From the NCBI GenBank assembly GCA_943737045.1, contig CALSFV010000342.1:248001-312000 (forward strand): a stretch of 64,000 nt of DNA. The letters run 5' to 3'. Below the pieces are notes generated by a model. It did no database searches and was not told the origin of the DNA. It saw only the letters and a program-made list of their open reading frames with translations. Position numbers and translations under genes: made by a program. Source of the DNA: Parapristionchus giblindavisi (Eukaryota > Nematoda > Chromadorea > Rhabditida > Diplogasteridae). Positions 18,583-29,428 of this stretch are shown one piece after another. Every line of letters begins with the position of its first letter. Within the stretch, counting starts at the first letter, position 1.

Positions 18583-21500
18583 TTAGATAATCAATGAGGC
18601 AGTCGTTTTCACAAGGAAGCTCAACGTATACTGCACGATAAGAGTGCCGAAGAGTCCACAGAGGCCGAAGACATCACTGTAATTATTGATTTTTTTAGAT
18701 CATCGATATGTTTAGTAAGCATAGCTTGCCTGAATTGAGGACGGTGCACTAGTTTCTTGTCTCTCTGCTCGTTCACGGAACAGACGACGCCAATGAGAAC
18801 GCCGCATGTGGAGACGATGCACGGAATGACGCCTGACGTTATCGATTGATTGGGAGATGTTATCGATTGATTGGGATATATTATCGATTAATTGGGAGAT
18901 ATTATCGATTGCTTATAGAGGATTTTTTATTTATTGGGGTACTATTGATTGATTAGTCACTTTTGAACTCCACAATACTTGTTATGATTGATTGATTTTC
19001 AACTCTGCAAGTCATTCAGAAACGTTGACAACTGATTTTGGGGATGTCGATGTGGAGTTTTGCCAGTAAATTTAATCAAATGGCTAGCCAAAGCATTAAA
19101 TTGAAAAAAAAAACGTGGCCTTGTAATCTTCATTCAGTGGATAAAGACGTATCATACCATAAGTCATCGACTGGCCAACGACAATTGAGCAGATAAGGAA
19201 CTCGCCGTACATGATCTCTCCGACCTCTACTAAGCATTTGTTCGATTGGATGGGCTGAAATTTTTTAAGCATAAAATAAGTATATTTAATCATTTTGTAC
19301 AACATTTTGTGCATCCCAATTCCTTTCCCTGAATATATGATCGCTATATAACCGTCTTGCCACTAAGCTATGCGGCTTTGTTTCCACCCCGGTGAAACTT
19401 GATGATAGCTCTAGTCAGACGCGCTCGAACACATGTAAACGTTCACTAGGGAACATATGCCTTATTCATAATTCCCGTACATGTAAGGGATATCGATGAC
19501 AGTACGGAAAAAATCGCTAAGGGATTTTTCTGCGAGTGGAGCACGTTAGCCGCTTCTAAATGCACAACGCCCCACCTCGTGTGTTTTGCGCGAGAATATT
19601 TCAATTTCCAAAATTTCTGAAATTTACGAATTTAGGGAAAAAACAACAATTCAGACTTTGCCAAAAATATCGGTTACTATGGCGCATTGTAGCTTCCCAA
19701 CCAGTAGAAAAGTCGCTACTATAAACAATCAAAGTAATCGCAACATGAAAAAATTTCGCGAAATCTTAATTACTTGCCGAGGGTTTGGCTTCTGCAATAG
19801 GTGGTTATGCCACACAAAAGTACAAGAATATCATGCAGGATCAATACCCATAAAAAATATTCTCTGAAACATGAAATATCAGAGAATTTTGACCGCCATT
19901 GCAATAATATTTTAACAAGTTCTCATTATTGATTGAGCAGAGTCAATCCTGATTACCTCAATTTGACCCTGTGCATAGCCGTCTGGTCTCTGCCGTACCT
20001 GGACTTCATAGATCAAGAAGCGACGATGCTGAAAAGCGCATCTACAGTAATCAGGTTTTCGTTGCGGGAGTTGCTCAACTTCAAACTCACATCAGCTTTC
20101 ATTTCCCTCGTTTCTGCGAGTTTAGGCTTCTGCAGATCAAGAACTGCGCCCTTTGCAACCCTGGCGATGCAGTAAGCGAGGACTGCAAAGACCAAAGATT
20201 AAAGATCAAAGATTAAAGATCAAAGATCACTTACCGGAGAAAAAGACCACCGTGGTGATTGTCCAGACTGAGCCTACGGGAAGAATTGTCAGGAGGAAAA
20301 CCGAGAGGAAAACGTGGTTGGTGAACTGAATTTATCAGTGTATTAACGGAAAAGGTTTATTGATTGGTGTATTTGGGATAAACTAGAACGATTTTTTTTG
20401 ACAGGAAACTGATAGGATATGGCAACACGGAGAGTTTGTTTACCCAATTTTCGCTAAATCTGTTCGCTGACGATGAGTATTGTTTTGAACGGAGTGCATA
20501 TCACGCATCTCGCCTAATTGTAAGGATTGACCGATTCTACTACACACTTTTGAATTGACACCCACTTTTCTCCACAGTTTTCGATAGGCCTTGGGTAGGA
20601 CATCAATAATCCAGAGTGGTAAGGATGATAGATCACGCACCTCTCCAGGAGCTCACGTCAATGTTCGTCGTTGAGGCTCATTCCGATGCGATTTTCTCGG
20701 TTCACAGTAGAGCTATGAAAAAGTTTCCAACAGATGAAATGTGTATTTTCTCGAGTACATTCAGATAAAAATGTGAAAATGCAACTTTTTAATTTTTCGC
20801 TAGCTAAGTAATTGATCGCGTTACATAGTCCCGGGAAAGATTTTTTTTAAAGGCTCAGTGGATAGAGCTCGTTCACAGCTTTCATTTAAGCTCTTGGGAG
20901 ACGATTTTCATGGGATTTGACTGAACTACGTCCAAAAAACTGCATTTGAATGCAGGTAGATCACTAATGAAAGCTTTGATCTACTCGAAATTGTCGGCTC
21001 CTGGACAGGGTTGTCCTGTAACATACAGGGGAATGGACTGAGGATCATTCTGACGTCGAGTTGCTCGTTCATGTTCGTTTTGCTCTCGCTGCAGCCAAAC
21101 CAGCGAAAGGAGTCCCTTCTGATGGTTCCTGGTATTGATTGACCGATGAATACCGAATATCTGAATATCTGGATAGATGAATATCTGGCTCTCTGGCCAA
21201 GTGATCGATGTTCCTCGAAGAATTCCACAGCCAATTTTAGTTGGACTTAATCTATCCCATTTGACGTAGCCGTCTTGGATGCTCATTTACTGATCCTGAG
21301 GAGATTCTCTCATATCTACAGTACTCATCGGTCAATCTGCACAAGGAACCATCGGAATGAACTAATTTCGCGGGTTTGGCTGCAGCGAGAGAAAAACGAA
21401 CATGAACGAGCAACTCGACGTCAGAATGATCCTCAGTCCATTCCCCTGTATGTTACAGGACAACCCTGTCAAGGAGCCGACAATTTCGAGTAGATCAAAG

Positions 21501-24500
21501 CGTTCATTAGTGATCTACCTGCATTCAAATGCAGTTTTTTGGACGTATTATAGTTCAGTCAAATCCCCATGCAAATCGTCTCCCAAGAGCTTAAATGAAA
21601 GCTGTGCACGAGCTCTATCCACTGAGCCTTTAAAAAATCTTTCCCGGGACTATGGAACGCGATCAATTTCTTAGGAAGCGAAAAATTAAAAAGTTGCATT
21701 TTCTCATTTTTATCTGAAAGTACTCGAGAAAATACACATTTCAACTGTTGGAGACTTTTTCATAGCTCTACTGTGAACCGAGAAAATCACATCGGAATGA
21801 GCCTCAACGACGAACTTTGACGTGAGCTCCTGGAGAGGTGCGTGATCTACTTACTACTCTGGAATATTGATGCCCTAGCCAAGGCCTATCGAAAACTGTG
21901 GAGAAAAGTGGGCGTAAACTCAAAAGTGTGTAGTAAATCTGTGGATTTTGGTCAATTCTTAGGCGAGATGCGTGATATACTTCACTAAATATACAATACC
22001 GTGCAAGTCTATCCATTTTTTTCCTTTTTTGGACATAACTTTTTTCAAACTCAACCGATCATTAGATTTCCAAGGATGATTTTGACAGTGTTTGTGTCTG
22101 ATACAAAAATCACACCGATTGAACTCTTACTGTATTTTTTTCGAAAGTCAAAAGAGAAAAGAGCACACCCCGGGCTAATTTTACTCTCCGCCCTGGAAAT
22201 GATCTCTCGTAGACAAAGAAAGCGAGAGAGCGTTGCCAGACCAGAGAGTTTAAATGAGCTCCGATGAGCCTTAATTTGCAAGCTTTTAAATGAGTGGATA
22301 CGGTAGAATCAATCAATCAATCGATAAACGCCAACTTACTACGAAATACTGGGAAATGCGTGCTGGGAAGAAATCGGTGCACAAAACCTGAAATTAATTC
22401 ATTCAGAAAATCAATAATTGGATGAAAAGCGAAAAAAAAACATCACTGCTCACAAGAACCGCGCCGCCAACATAAGCAAGAGCACAGGAACCCGAGACCA
22501 GTTGCTTCAAGGACTGATCAATATCGAGCAGATTCATCGCGTCTCTGAACGAGAGAAAGATTACTGTAGCTCACAAGATTACTGTAGCCCACAGGATTAC
22601 GGTAGCCCACAAGATTACGGTAGCCCACAGGATTACGGTAGCCCACAGGATTACTGTAGCTCACAAGATTACTGTAGCTCACAAGATTACTGTAGCTCAC
22701 AAGATTACTGTAGCCCACAGGATTACGGTAGCCCACAGGATTACGGTAGCCCACAGGATTACGGTAGCCCACAGGATTACGGTAGCCCACAGGATTACGG
22801 TAGCCCACAGGATTACGGTAGCTCACAAGAAACTGCCTGTATTTGGCGTAACACAGAATGTTTTTTTCTCAATATCGTATTGCCAGGGATCGGGAATATT
22901 GGATCGTTATTTTAACGATTTAACAGATCCGTCAAATATTGATTTACACGCCCAACCCTGCTGGTCTTTCAAATAGTTCGCATCCGACCAAGTGCTGTCT
23001 AATCAACGTACCTTATGACATTGCCCGAGCTGTAGAACGACATGTAGATTGCCAAAAACTCGCCGGTGCACTGAAATTGATCTTTGATCTTAGCACACCT
23101 TAAAATTTGTTTGAATATAGCTCAACTAATTTTATGATGTACATCTGAATTGTCAAACAAAAATATAGGAGAAGTTTCATGCAGTTCTCAGTTCGTACAC
23201 CCTCTGATATTTCAAACCTTAAAGTATGCTTATCATTTTCTCTTTTAAAGGGAGTCTGCCAAGCAAATCAAGTTGAGGTCATATAACTTATCTGATGCCT
23301 TCGACATCATAAACAAAAATGAAAAAAAAAATATTCTGAACGAATTTAATAGTGATCTGAAGCGCGAGATCTGGCATCTTCCTAGTTTTATCGGCTTCGG
23401 CCGTACATGATCTGTTCATATCGGAACGATTTATTGTAACTGTTGTTTCAAAAAAACATCTAAACGTTAAAAAATTTTTTTTTAATTTACTTTGTTTAGT
23501 TAGTATAAGAGTTATGATCTTGAACAGAATTTTTTTGAATCGCAGGCTCCCTTTAAAGGGAGCGTATCCTCACTCAATGGTCTCTTCATTGCGCACACTA
23601 TTTTTCTGTTCTCTAACAACGAGAGAGCATTGCGCGTCGAAGAGACCATTGAGTGAGGTTACGCTCCCTTTAAAGGTACACAACTGATTTGAGACTCTCC
23701 GCTGTGGCGATGCTCCCTCGCTTTCTTTGTCTACTAGAGAGCGTTCTCACAGCGGAGAGTTGCACATTAGCTCAGGTGTGTCTTTCAAGCAGTCTTGTAA
23801 GCATGATTAGACAACGTGAGCACGATGGCAGCAGTTTTACAGTAAGCAGTTTGATACAGTATATTTTTTTTAAATTTCAGTTTGATACAGTATATTATTT
23901 TTAAATTTCAGTTTGATACAGTATATTTTTTTTAAATTTCAGTTTGATACAGTATATTTTTTTTCAAATTTCAGCTTGATACAGTATATTTTTTTAAATT
24001 TCAGTTTGATACAGTATATTTGTTTTCAAATTTCAGTTTGATACAGTATATTTTTTTAAATTTCTGATTGGCAGTCTCCCTTTAATCTTTGATCTTTCAC
24101 CCACCTCTTCCCCTTTCATGAACTTGGAAGCGAGCCATTTGATCAAGAAACCGCTAACGATTACGGCCACCGACATTGCGGCGAATTGCTGAAATTATTT
24201 AATTTTATTTAATTTTATTATTATTATTATTTTATTTTATTTTAATTTTATTTAATTTCAGTTATCTATGCCCGAGCCGCAACGATATAATATTGACTAA
24301 TGAACTGAGAAATTCCTGTCATTTATTGTGAAATTACGTATAATATATTTCTGACAATGAGTGTAGCCGAAACTTGACAAGAAGAATTATTTATTAAACC
24401 GTTTGATTACCCAAGTTTGAGGTGATTTTCTCCATCTGATTATGATGCGATAACAGCAACGTCAAATATTATAGAATTGCAAAAGTTTTTCATACACCAC

Positions 24501-26469
24501 ACAAATGCCGAACTTAGTAACCTTCTCCACCTTTGAAAAACGCACTCATAATTTTCGGACAATTTTCGGGAGGTTTTTCCGAAGGTTTTTAAAATGCATA
24601 TAATTTTATTTTTGCTGAAAGCTCAATGAAATGACGAGAAAACGCCATAAATTTCGATAAAATAAGCGAAAATGCAATGTCGTGCGTAGAAGTGGGCGGA
24701 GTCGGAGTATTGCGCGGCAAAGGGCGGAATTTGTATTGTTCGGACTATTTTAATTCTATAATAAATATATTATTTAATTCTTCTTGTCAAGTTTCGGCTA
24801 CACTGATCAATGTACTATAATAATATTGATTCTCCAGAGGCTTGAAGGGTGATAGGGGTTTAAATGAATGAATAAATATTTGTGTAAACATTTACCAATG
24901 ATTCAATAATATAGTCACTGTGCATCTTCGGGTTGAGATCTGGTTCCTGAAATGGATTTATTGATTTATTGATTCATTTTTTGGTGATTGAGACCGAGAA
25001 AACTGTTGCAAAAGAAGGACACCCTTGAGTTTGCATGACGGAAACCAGCAACGATTAACACTGGGAATATTGTTTATATTGAATGCAAATTAGCGTGAGG
25101 GACAATAGGAAATTGAGAGAGTCAAATATGCAAATCGGATAGGTACCCTCTCCATACCTTAAAAGTTGTACTTTCAATATGCATAATAGGCTTCAAACAT
25201 ATCATGAATCTATATCGAATATGTCTTTCGGATCGTGTGCTGAATCTCTATCATTCTACCCGGCCATTCTTATTACGGAATCTCGAGGGTCTCCATCTTT
25301 AAAATTTTATTCTTTGGCAGAATCAGGAAAAAATGATTCCGAATTGGAACACAATTTTTCTTAATTTTACTCTTCGCTCTCGCAGAGAAAACGCGATAGC
25401 GCATTGCCAGAGTGGAGAAATTCAAATTAGCGTCACATTAATAAATAATTTATGTTTTTTTTTCAAAAGTAAAGAAAATTTTTAGAAAGGAGGCAAGAGA
25501 GTGTGCAAAACGAGGAGAGTTCTATTTGATTTTATTTTCTTTTCGTGACTTTTCGTAACTTACAAAATCAAACTTCCTAGAGTTGTTTCTTATTGATAGA
25601 GATTCATCTCCCGCCATGTATCGGACCTGTTTTACGATCTGCAATAAATCGATACTTATAGATCAAAAATCATTAAGCATCACAAATTTACCATAATAAT
25701 TTAAGAGTTCTAAAGAGAGATTACATTAAGACAAGACCTATTTAGAGCCTACGACAAGACCAAAAATCAATAAATCAATAAAATCAATAATTGTGAGCCA
25801 TTGTATGTAATGACTGAGAAAGTAGATCATCATCTCCCAGATTGAAGGCCGCATAGTCAAAAATGCAAATTTGTGATTTGTGGGGGGAAAACACCGCGTA
25901 AAATGAGTTTTCTTTTCTTGTTTCATTTCCGCGACGTTAAAGGTGCGTCGGCACGAGCTGATTTGAAACTATCCGCTCTCGCTACACTCTCTCGCTTTCG
26001 TTGTCTACGAGAGAGCGTTGCCAGAGCGGCGAGTTTCAAATTAGCTCGGAGCACGATATTTAAAAAAAAGCTTCAAACTTACATTGTCCTTGTCACTGCA
26101 TTGATAGACGCCAACCCATAATATTTGCGTCAGCATCATTGAGATGAAGAACGGCCAGAGATATGGAGAGGCCTGGAGCAAAGATCAAAGATCAAAGATC
26201 AAATTTTCAAATCGATACTTTTGCTCAAAGATCAAAGATAAGCCTTATAATTCAAATTGCAATGATCAGTGAGATATCATATTGTTTGGCGGAGATCAAA
26301 GATCAACTACAGAACCATGATGGCTCTTGTTCGATAAGGGGAGAACATTGTTAACTTTTGGGAAGACGAAAAAAGATCAAAGATCAAAGATCACTCGAAC
26401 CTCGTACACATTGCGTTTCCATTTGCGCAGACGGTCGAACGGGATTGATTCACACCAGCCTACCGGCAT
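18583..26469 (-). CDS. Gene B: 14-exon multi-pass membrane protein (371 aa), paralogue of gene A
   Basis: Exons in transcription order: 26469-26401, 26172-26083, 25638-25564, 24946-24896, 24188-24105, 23070-23012, 22544-22454, 22387-22340, 20325-20235, 20182-20091, 20028-19957, 19254-19158, 18832-18730, 18676-18583. Joined: 1116 bases, one frame, TAA stop. Every exon matches one gene A exon in order and phase; exons 1, 2, 6, 7 and 9 have the same length in both. Shared residues include MPVGWCESI, RLRKWK, PYLWP-FIS, LTILP, VGQSM, CGVLIGV and KTTA. About nine hydrophobic segments are predicted, as in gene A. Intron 13 has a GC donor (GCAAGC); the others are GT-AG. The 22-base leader after an acceptor at 26492 equals that of gene A. 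The introns hold most of the mobile DNA of this region. The C-terminus lacks the polar tail of gene A. Function unknown. Confidence 0.85.
20498..21978. mobile_element. 1.48-kb fold-back element with 650-bp inverted arms
   Basis: Arms 20498-21148 and 21327-21978 are inverted near-copies around a 178-base spacer. Shared segments include TGTTACAGGACAACCCTGTC, ACATTCGAATGCAGTT-like stretches and CCCGGGA. It lies in the 2-kb intron 8 of gene B. The frames of 61-102 codons inside the arms mirror each other and show no domain. It is either a fold-back transposon with very long TIRs or an inverted duplication; transcripts of gene B through it could form long double-stranded RNA. Confidence 0.85.
22160..22272. 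mobile_element. Palindromic MITE (family P) in gene B intron 8
   Basis: Same palindrome family as at 4947, with the CTCTCGTAGACAAAGAAAGC centre and GGCTAATTTTACTCTCCGCC / AGAGAGTTTAAATGAGCTCC arms. Confidence 0.8.
22559..22828. repeat. 18-bp minisatellite, 15 units
   Basis: Exactly 15 units of an 18-base repeat with two main variants, GATTACTGTAGCTCACAA and GATTACGGTAGCCCACAG. They form blocks: T variant, G variant, T variant, then G variant to the end. The tract starts 14 bases from gene B exon 7 and so fills the 3' end of intron 6 (minus strand). Contiguous repeats without spacers rule out a CRISPR array. Confidence 0.95.
23551..23675. mobile_element. Short TIR element, 125 bp, 37-bp TIRs
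   Basis: Bases 23551-23587 and 23639-23675 are inverted copies with one mismatch (ends CTTTAAAGGGAGCG). The interior has ATTGCGC motifs in both directions. It sits directly against the family P MITE at 23672, inside gene B intron 5. It has no coding capacity. Confidence 0.8.
23672..23785. mobile_element. Palindromic MITE (family P) in gene B intron 5
   Basis: Shares the GACTCTCCGC...GCGGAGAGT arms and the CTCGCTTTCTTTGTCTAC centre with the copy at 4947, in inverse orientation of the centre. Confidence 0.8.
23850..24064. repeat. 31-bp tandem repeat, 7 units, each ending in AAATTTCAG
   Basis: Seven units of TTTGATACAGTATATTTT... end in TTTAAATTTCAG (plus strand). It lies in gene B intron 5, whose sense strand is minus, so these acceptor-like ends are antisense to the gene. 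Small length changes occur in the T run. Confidence 0.9.
24361..24803. mobile_element. TIR element, 443 bp, in gene B intron 4
   Basis: Terminal inverted repeats of about 29 bases begin GTGTAGCCGAAACTTGACAA at both ends. The interior (24468-24770) is a relative of the dispersed repeat at 788-1085. It has no transposase frame. Confidence 0.85.
25360..25445. mobile_element. Decayed family P MITE in gene B intron 3
   Basis: TTTTACTCTTCGCTCT...GCGATAGCGCATTGCCAGAGTGG...TTCAAATTAGCG keeps the arms and part of the centre of family P with many changes. Bases 25446-25563 have no other named content. Confidence 0.55.
25939..26058. mobile_element. Palindromic MITE (family P) in gene B intron 2
   Basis: The arms GAGCTGATTTGAAACTATCC and GGCGAGTTTCAAATTAGCTC flank CTCTCGCTTTCGTTGTCTAC. 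It is 25 bases from the donor of exon 2. Confidence 0.8.
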
Positions 26470-26673
26470 GGCTGCGCAAGAGTGGGATACTCTGGAATGA
26501 TGATGGTAGAGATCAAAGATCAAAGATCAATGATCGAAGAAGAAAAAAGATCGCAAAATCAAGCGCTCATGTAGTGATACTTTAACGTTGACGGGCATAG
26601 CAATTGAAGATGGTTACGGATAACGATAGACTGCTTTCGGAAAGCAACGGTGCACGTGAATGGGTATATAGGA

Positions 26674-26779
26674 ACCCAGTGCTAATTTGAATCACTCCGC
26701 TCTGGCCACACTCTCTCGCTTTCTTTGTCTGCGAGAGAGTATTGCCAATGCGGAGAGTACAATTAGCTTGTGGTGTGCA
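26674..26779. mobile_element. Palindromic MITE (family P) upstream of gene B
   Basis: Family P palindrome with flanking TATAGGA on both sides (26667-26673 and 26780-26786), a possible 7-base target-site duplication. It lies about 200 bases upstream of the gene B start. Confidence 0.75.
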
Positions 26780-26918
26780 TATAGGACACAGGGGTAGCTA
26801 TCCGATTCGAGCGAAAATGTGTGATGGAGAAACAGACATCGAATTTACGTGGTACATCACTCTTAGTGTCTCCTGGTGTCCTTATCAACATGCTTCTAGA
26901 AGACCTTAGGGAAAGCCC

Positions 26919-27040
26919 CCTACTCGTTGGCGTGATGACCTAAGGAAGAGAATCGGAAAAGGATGGTGGAATATGCTCTACCCCAAATGGTTAACAACCA
27001 TAGCACACCACAATGTGAACCTGATAAATATTGATTGATT
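26919..27040 (+). pseudogene. RTE-like non-LTR retrotransposon 3' end
   Basis: An open stretch of about 40 codons reads PTRWRDDLRKRIGKGWWN and ends at a TGA inside ATTGATTGATTG (about 27022-27035). The P-x-RW-x-DD...GK-x-W block is typical of RTE/CR1-type ORF2 C-termini (inference), and a short tandem tail at the 3' end is common in RTE elements. The upstream RT is absent, so this is a strongly 5'-truncated copy. A second remnant is at 16525-16600. Confidence 0.55.
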
Positions 27041-27170
27041 GATTGGAATCCCGTTCCCTGCTATCCTTTGCTTACTTCATATAACGTGTGCCAAATGCGT
27101 CTTCGGAGTGCCACTTAGTTATGTGCATCAAATCCCCAAGAAAAAATTTAAAAATAATTTTTAAATACAA

Positions 27171-27199
27171 CCGCGACGCATATGTCACTTGCGTCGCGG
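27171..27199. other. Perfect GC-rich hairpin
   Basis: CCGCGACGCA and TGCGTCGCGG form perfect 10-base arms around a 9-base loop, inside an AT-rich stretch with AAAAATAATTTTTAAA / TTTAAAAATTATTTTT to either side (27145-27250). It is probably the tip of a further palindromic element; its ends could not be fixed. Confidence 0.6.
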
Positions 27200-27676
27200 C
27201 TCATTTCTTCCAGGTTCATAATCACGATTGATCGATTTAAAAATTATTTTTATATTTTTTGCTCGCGCATTGGATGCACATCACTCAATGTCCGTCCGAA
27301 GACGTATTTGACACACGTTCTTTCCATAAATCGGCACTACTCAGGTACAACCGCGCATACATTTTACAGCTAAAAAAAAGCTAAATGTTGGAAAACAGGC
27401 CGAAAAAATGTATTTTACAGCTAAAAGCTACAAAACTGCTAGCACTTGCTAGACATCATAACTTTTTGCTATCTTTTTCCTGCCTTTTCACAAAAAGTCG
27501 ACAAAAAGTTACTAAAAAGTTTGAAATCATACATGTGACACAGCGAGCTGCGCGCTGCGGCTATTGCAGAACGCGTTGCGTTCGCTGTCTTTCAAAAATT
27601 ATTTTTTTAAATTTTCGAAGGGTTTAAAAGTAATTCTTGTTTAACTAAGTACAATTGCTTATTAAGGCTCCTGTAG

Positions 27677-28090
27677 ATGGCCCGACGACGACGCCGAGCA
27701 CCAGTCGTACTCATTTCCGAAAGAAAGACAGGTATATTTTCCGTTCAAATTTTTCTCAAGCCGATTTTGTTTTTTGATTGATTTGTTAATAAATCTTTCT
27801 AGATGGACCCGATCGGGCCATTCCCTGCACTGCCCCACCTATAGCTGAACTACAGCAGATAGAACGTAAGCAATTAACTGATATTTTCCTATTTTATGTT
27901 TTTTTTGTTGAATTATTTCTCGATGAACAGGATTAACTCTTGTTCAGAGTTCTTAGACGGCGTTCCTGCTGAAGATGTCTGTTCCCATGAAGATTATGAA
28001 GGATTCGGCGAAACTGAAGACGACGACGATGAGGATTGGATTCGCGTTTTACGGATGAGAAGACCAAGGACAGAGTTAGAGGAGCAATGA
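27677..28090 (+). CDS. Small three-exon gene, basic N-terminus and acidic C-terminus (86 aa), unknown
   Basis: Exons 27677-27731, 27803-27865 and 27948-28090 join in one frame. The product begins MARRRRRAPVV, passes through a Pro-rich middle (CTAPPIAELQQIE) and ends in an acidic stretch (GETEDDDDEDW) and a basic tail (VLRMRRPRTELEEQ). A CTCCTGTAG acceptor lies exactly before the ATG, as in trans-spliced nematode genes. The third exon uses the TTGTTCAG acceptor ending at 27947. The nearby GATGAACAG (27930) would lead to a stop after eight codons, which is the main doubt. Acceptor-like sites at 28099 and 28254 could indicate more exons. The charge pattern suggests a nucleic-acid-associated protein, but no domain is recognised. 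Confidence 0.5.
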
Positions 28091-28902
28091 TTGCAGCCTC
28101 TCGACGCCAGCTTTCGTCCCTAACGTAGGTTTTCTTTTCCGATTGAATATCTATATTTACCGACATTAATAATTATAAAAATACAATTCCTCATTTAAAT
28201 TGGTATTAATGCAACTAATTATATTGATTTTCGTTAATAATGTATTTATTAAAGGGAACGGGAGAGGAAGAACGCGGCGAGTGCGAATCAACGGTCTCCA
28301 TCATCCGGCAACACGGTTGACTGGTTCGTTGACTTTAGTGCTTTTCCTTCTTTTGACATTTTTGATTTTTTTAAATTATCTAACTATCTTTCTTACAACG
28401 GGATGAATTTTTGATCACCAAATCCAGAGGTTACTGTAGAGGTGCTACTCCCACCCAATACTATGGTTTACGGTAGACAGTCTTTTGCTTGAACAATACG
28501 TGATCGTTATGGTGTAATGTATGTAACACCGCATTACATTTGCAAGACGCAAGTGGCCATGTTTAATCGTGTAAAGTTGACATCTTGTTAAGAACACGTC
28601 TCCGTCAACTTGTATTTTGTAGTGTTTTGGGTCACATGTGGAAAATCTTGATTTTCAATTAGGATACAGTAAGATGCTACCGTAGCCATGGATCAATCAT
28701 TGTTGACTACGGTGACTTTTTATAGTTATTTTATGAGGGTTTTCCACTTGGCACCCAACACACTTCAAAAATGGACGGGTACGTGATGGAAAGACGCTGT
28801 GCACTTGTCTCGAAAATGTAGCACCGTATTAGGGGACACGACGTCTTGAATATACTATACTGATTCCTGAAACATTTCAGAGGCAGTTTGATGATTCAAT
28901 CC
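28091..28902. other. Intergenic, no gene recognised
   Basis: An AT-rich stretch with a 68-codon hydrophobic frame (28200-28406) of no recognised family. CTACGGTAGAC-type motifs and (TGTAACACCGCATTAC) fragments also occur near 13960. Nothing here is supported as a gene. Confidence 0.4.
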
Positions 28903-29103
28903 ATAGGTGGGCGCGTGAAAACGAATTCTTTTTGCACACAGCCTTGCCTTCCCTTGCGGGGACTTGCGCATAGCCTTGCCTCGCAAAAAATTGGAAATTT
29001 CCCAGTCAAATCTGCTAAAAATGGCCATGCGCATAGCCTTGCTCTACAATTCCCCGGTTTGCGCACAGCCTTTCCCCCAGCGTGCCCACCTATGATTCAA
29101 TCC
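28893..29103. mobile_element. MITE with perfect 10-bp target-site duplications (Mutator-type)
   Basis: GATTCAATCC at 28893-28902 and 29094-29103 flanks a 191-bp element. The element starts ATAGGTGGGC and ends GCCCACCTAT, a perfect 10-base terminal inverted repeat. A 9-11 base duplication is the signature of Mutator-like elements; superfamily assignment from this alone is inference. Inside, a GCGCATAGCCTTGC motif occurs four times. The perfect duplication indicates recent insertion. Confidence 0.85.
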
Positions 29104-29428
29104 ACCATGTCGTCTCCTATGTCGTCATCAATCTCTGATCTACGAGGTTACCATCTACGAGGTTGACCAGATACTCTTCATATTTGTTCCATCTTAGTTT
29201 GTTCTTTTGTCATGTGTATGGTTGCATAAGTAGACATGGATTGGTACCAGCTGCAAAACTAAGGCACCAGTAAAATTATCTTTTTACCAATTTTCATTAG
29301 GGATGCAGAGTCAAGCTCCCTGTACCCCGCCCTGTTCTAAAATGTCGAAAATCTAAGCCACATAACAGGATAGAGAGAGCACATCCAAGCCACAGAGCGC
29401 AGACGAATAGAGTTTAATTACTGTCATA
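29104..29428. other. Spacer before the big array, nothing recognised
   Basis: No frame, repeat or RNA gene is recognised. The array begins abruptly inside its CTAGCAGTGCTAG motif at 29429; the preceding GGGGTTAA seen in all internal junctions is missing. Confidence 0.5.

Noticed and set aside
19338..19395. tRNA gene on the minus strand (A-box-like TAGCTTAGTGG)
   Set aside because: No B box and no T arm at the expected distance.
20926..21674. Frames of 72-102 codons mirrored on both strands
   Set aside because: They come from the two arms of the fold-back repeat and show no domain.
22559..22828. CRISPR array
   Set aside because: The 18-base units touch each other without spacers, and the DNA is eukaryotic.
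22418..22915. 165-codon frame with DYGSPQ repeats
   Set aside because: It is the 18-bp minisatellite read through; it runs antisense to gene B exon 7.
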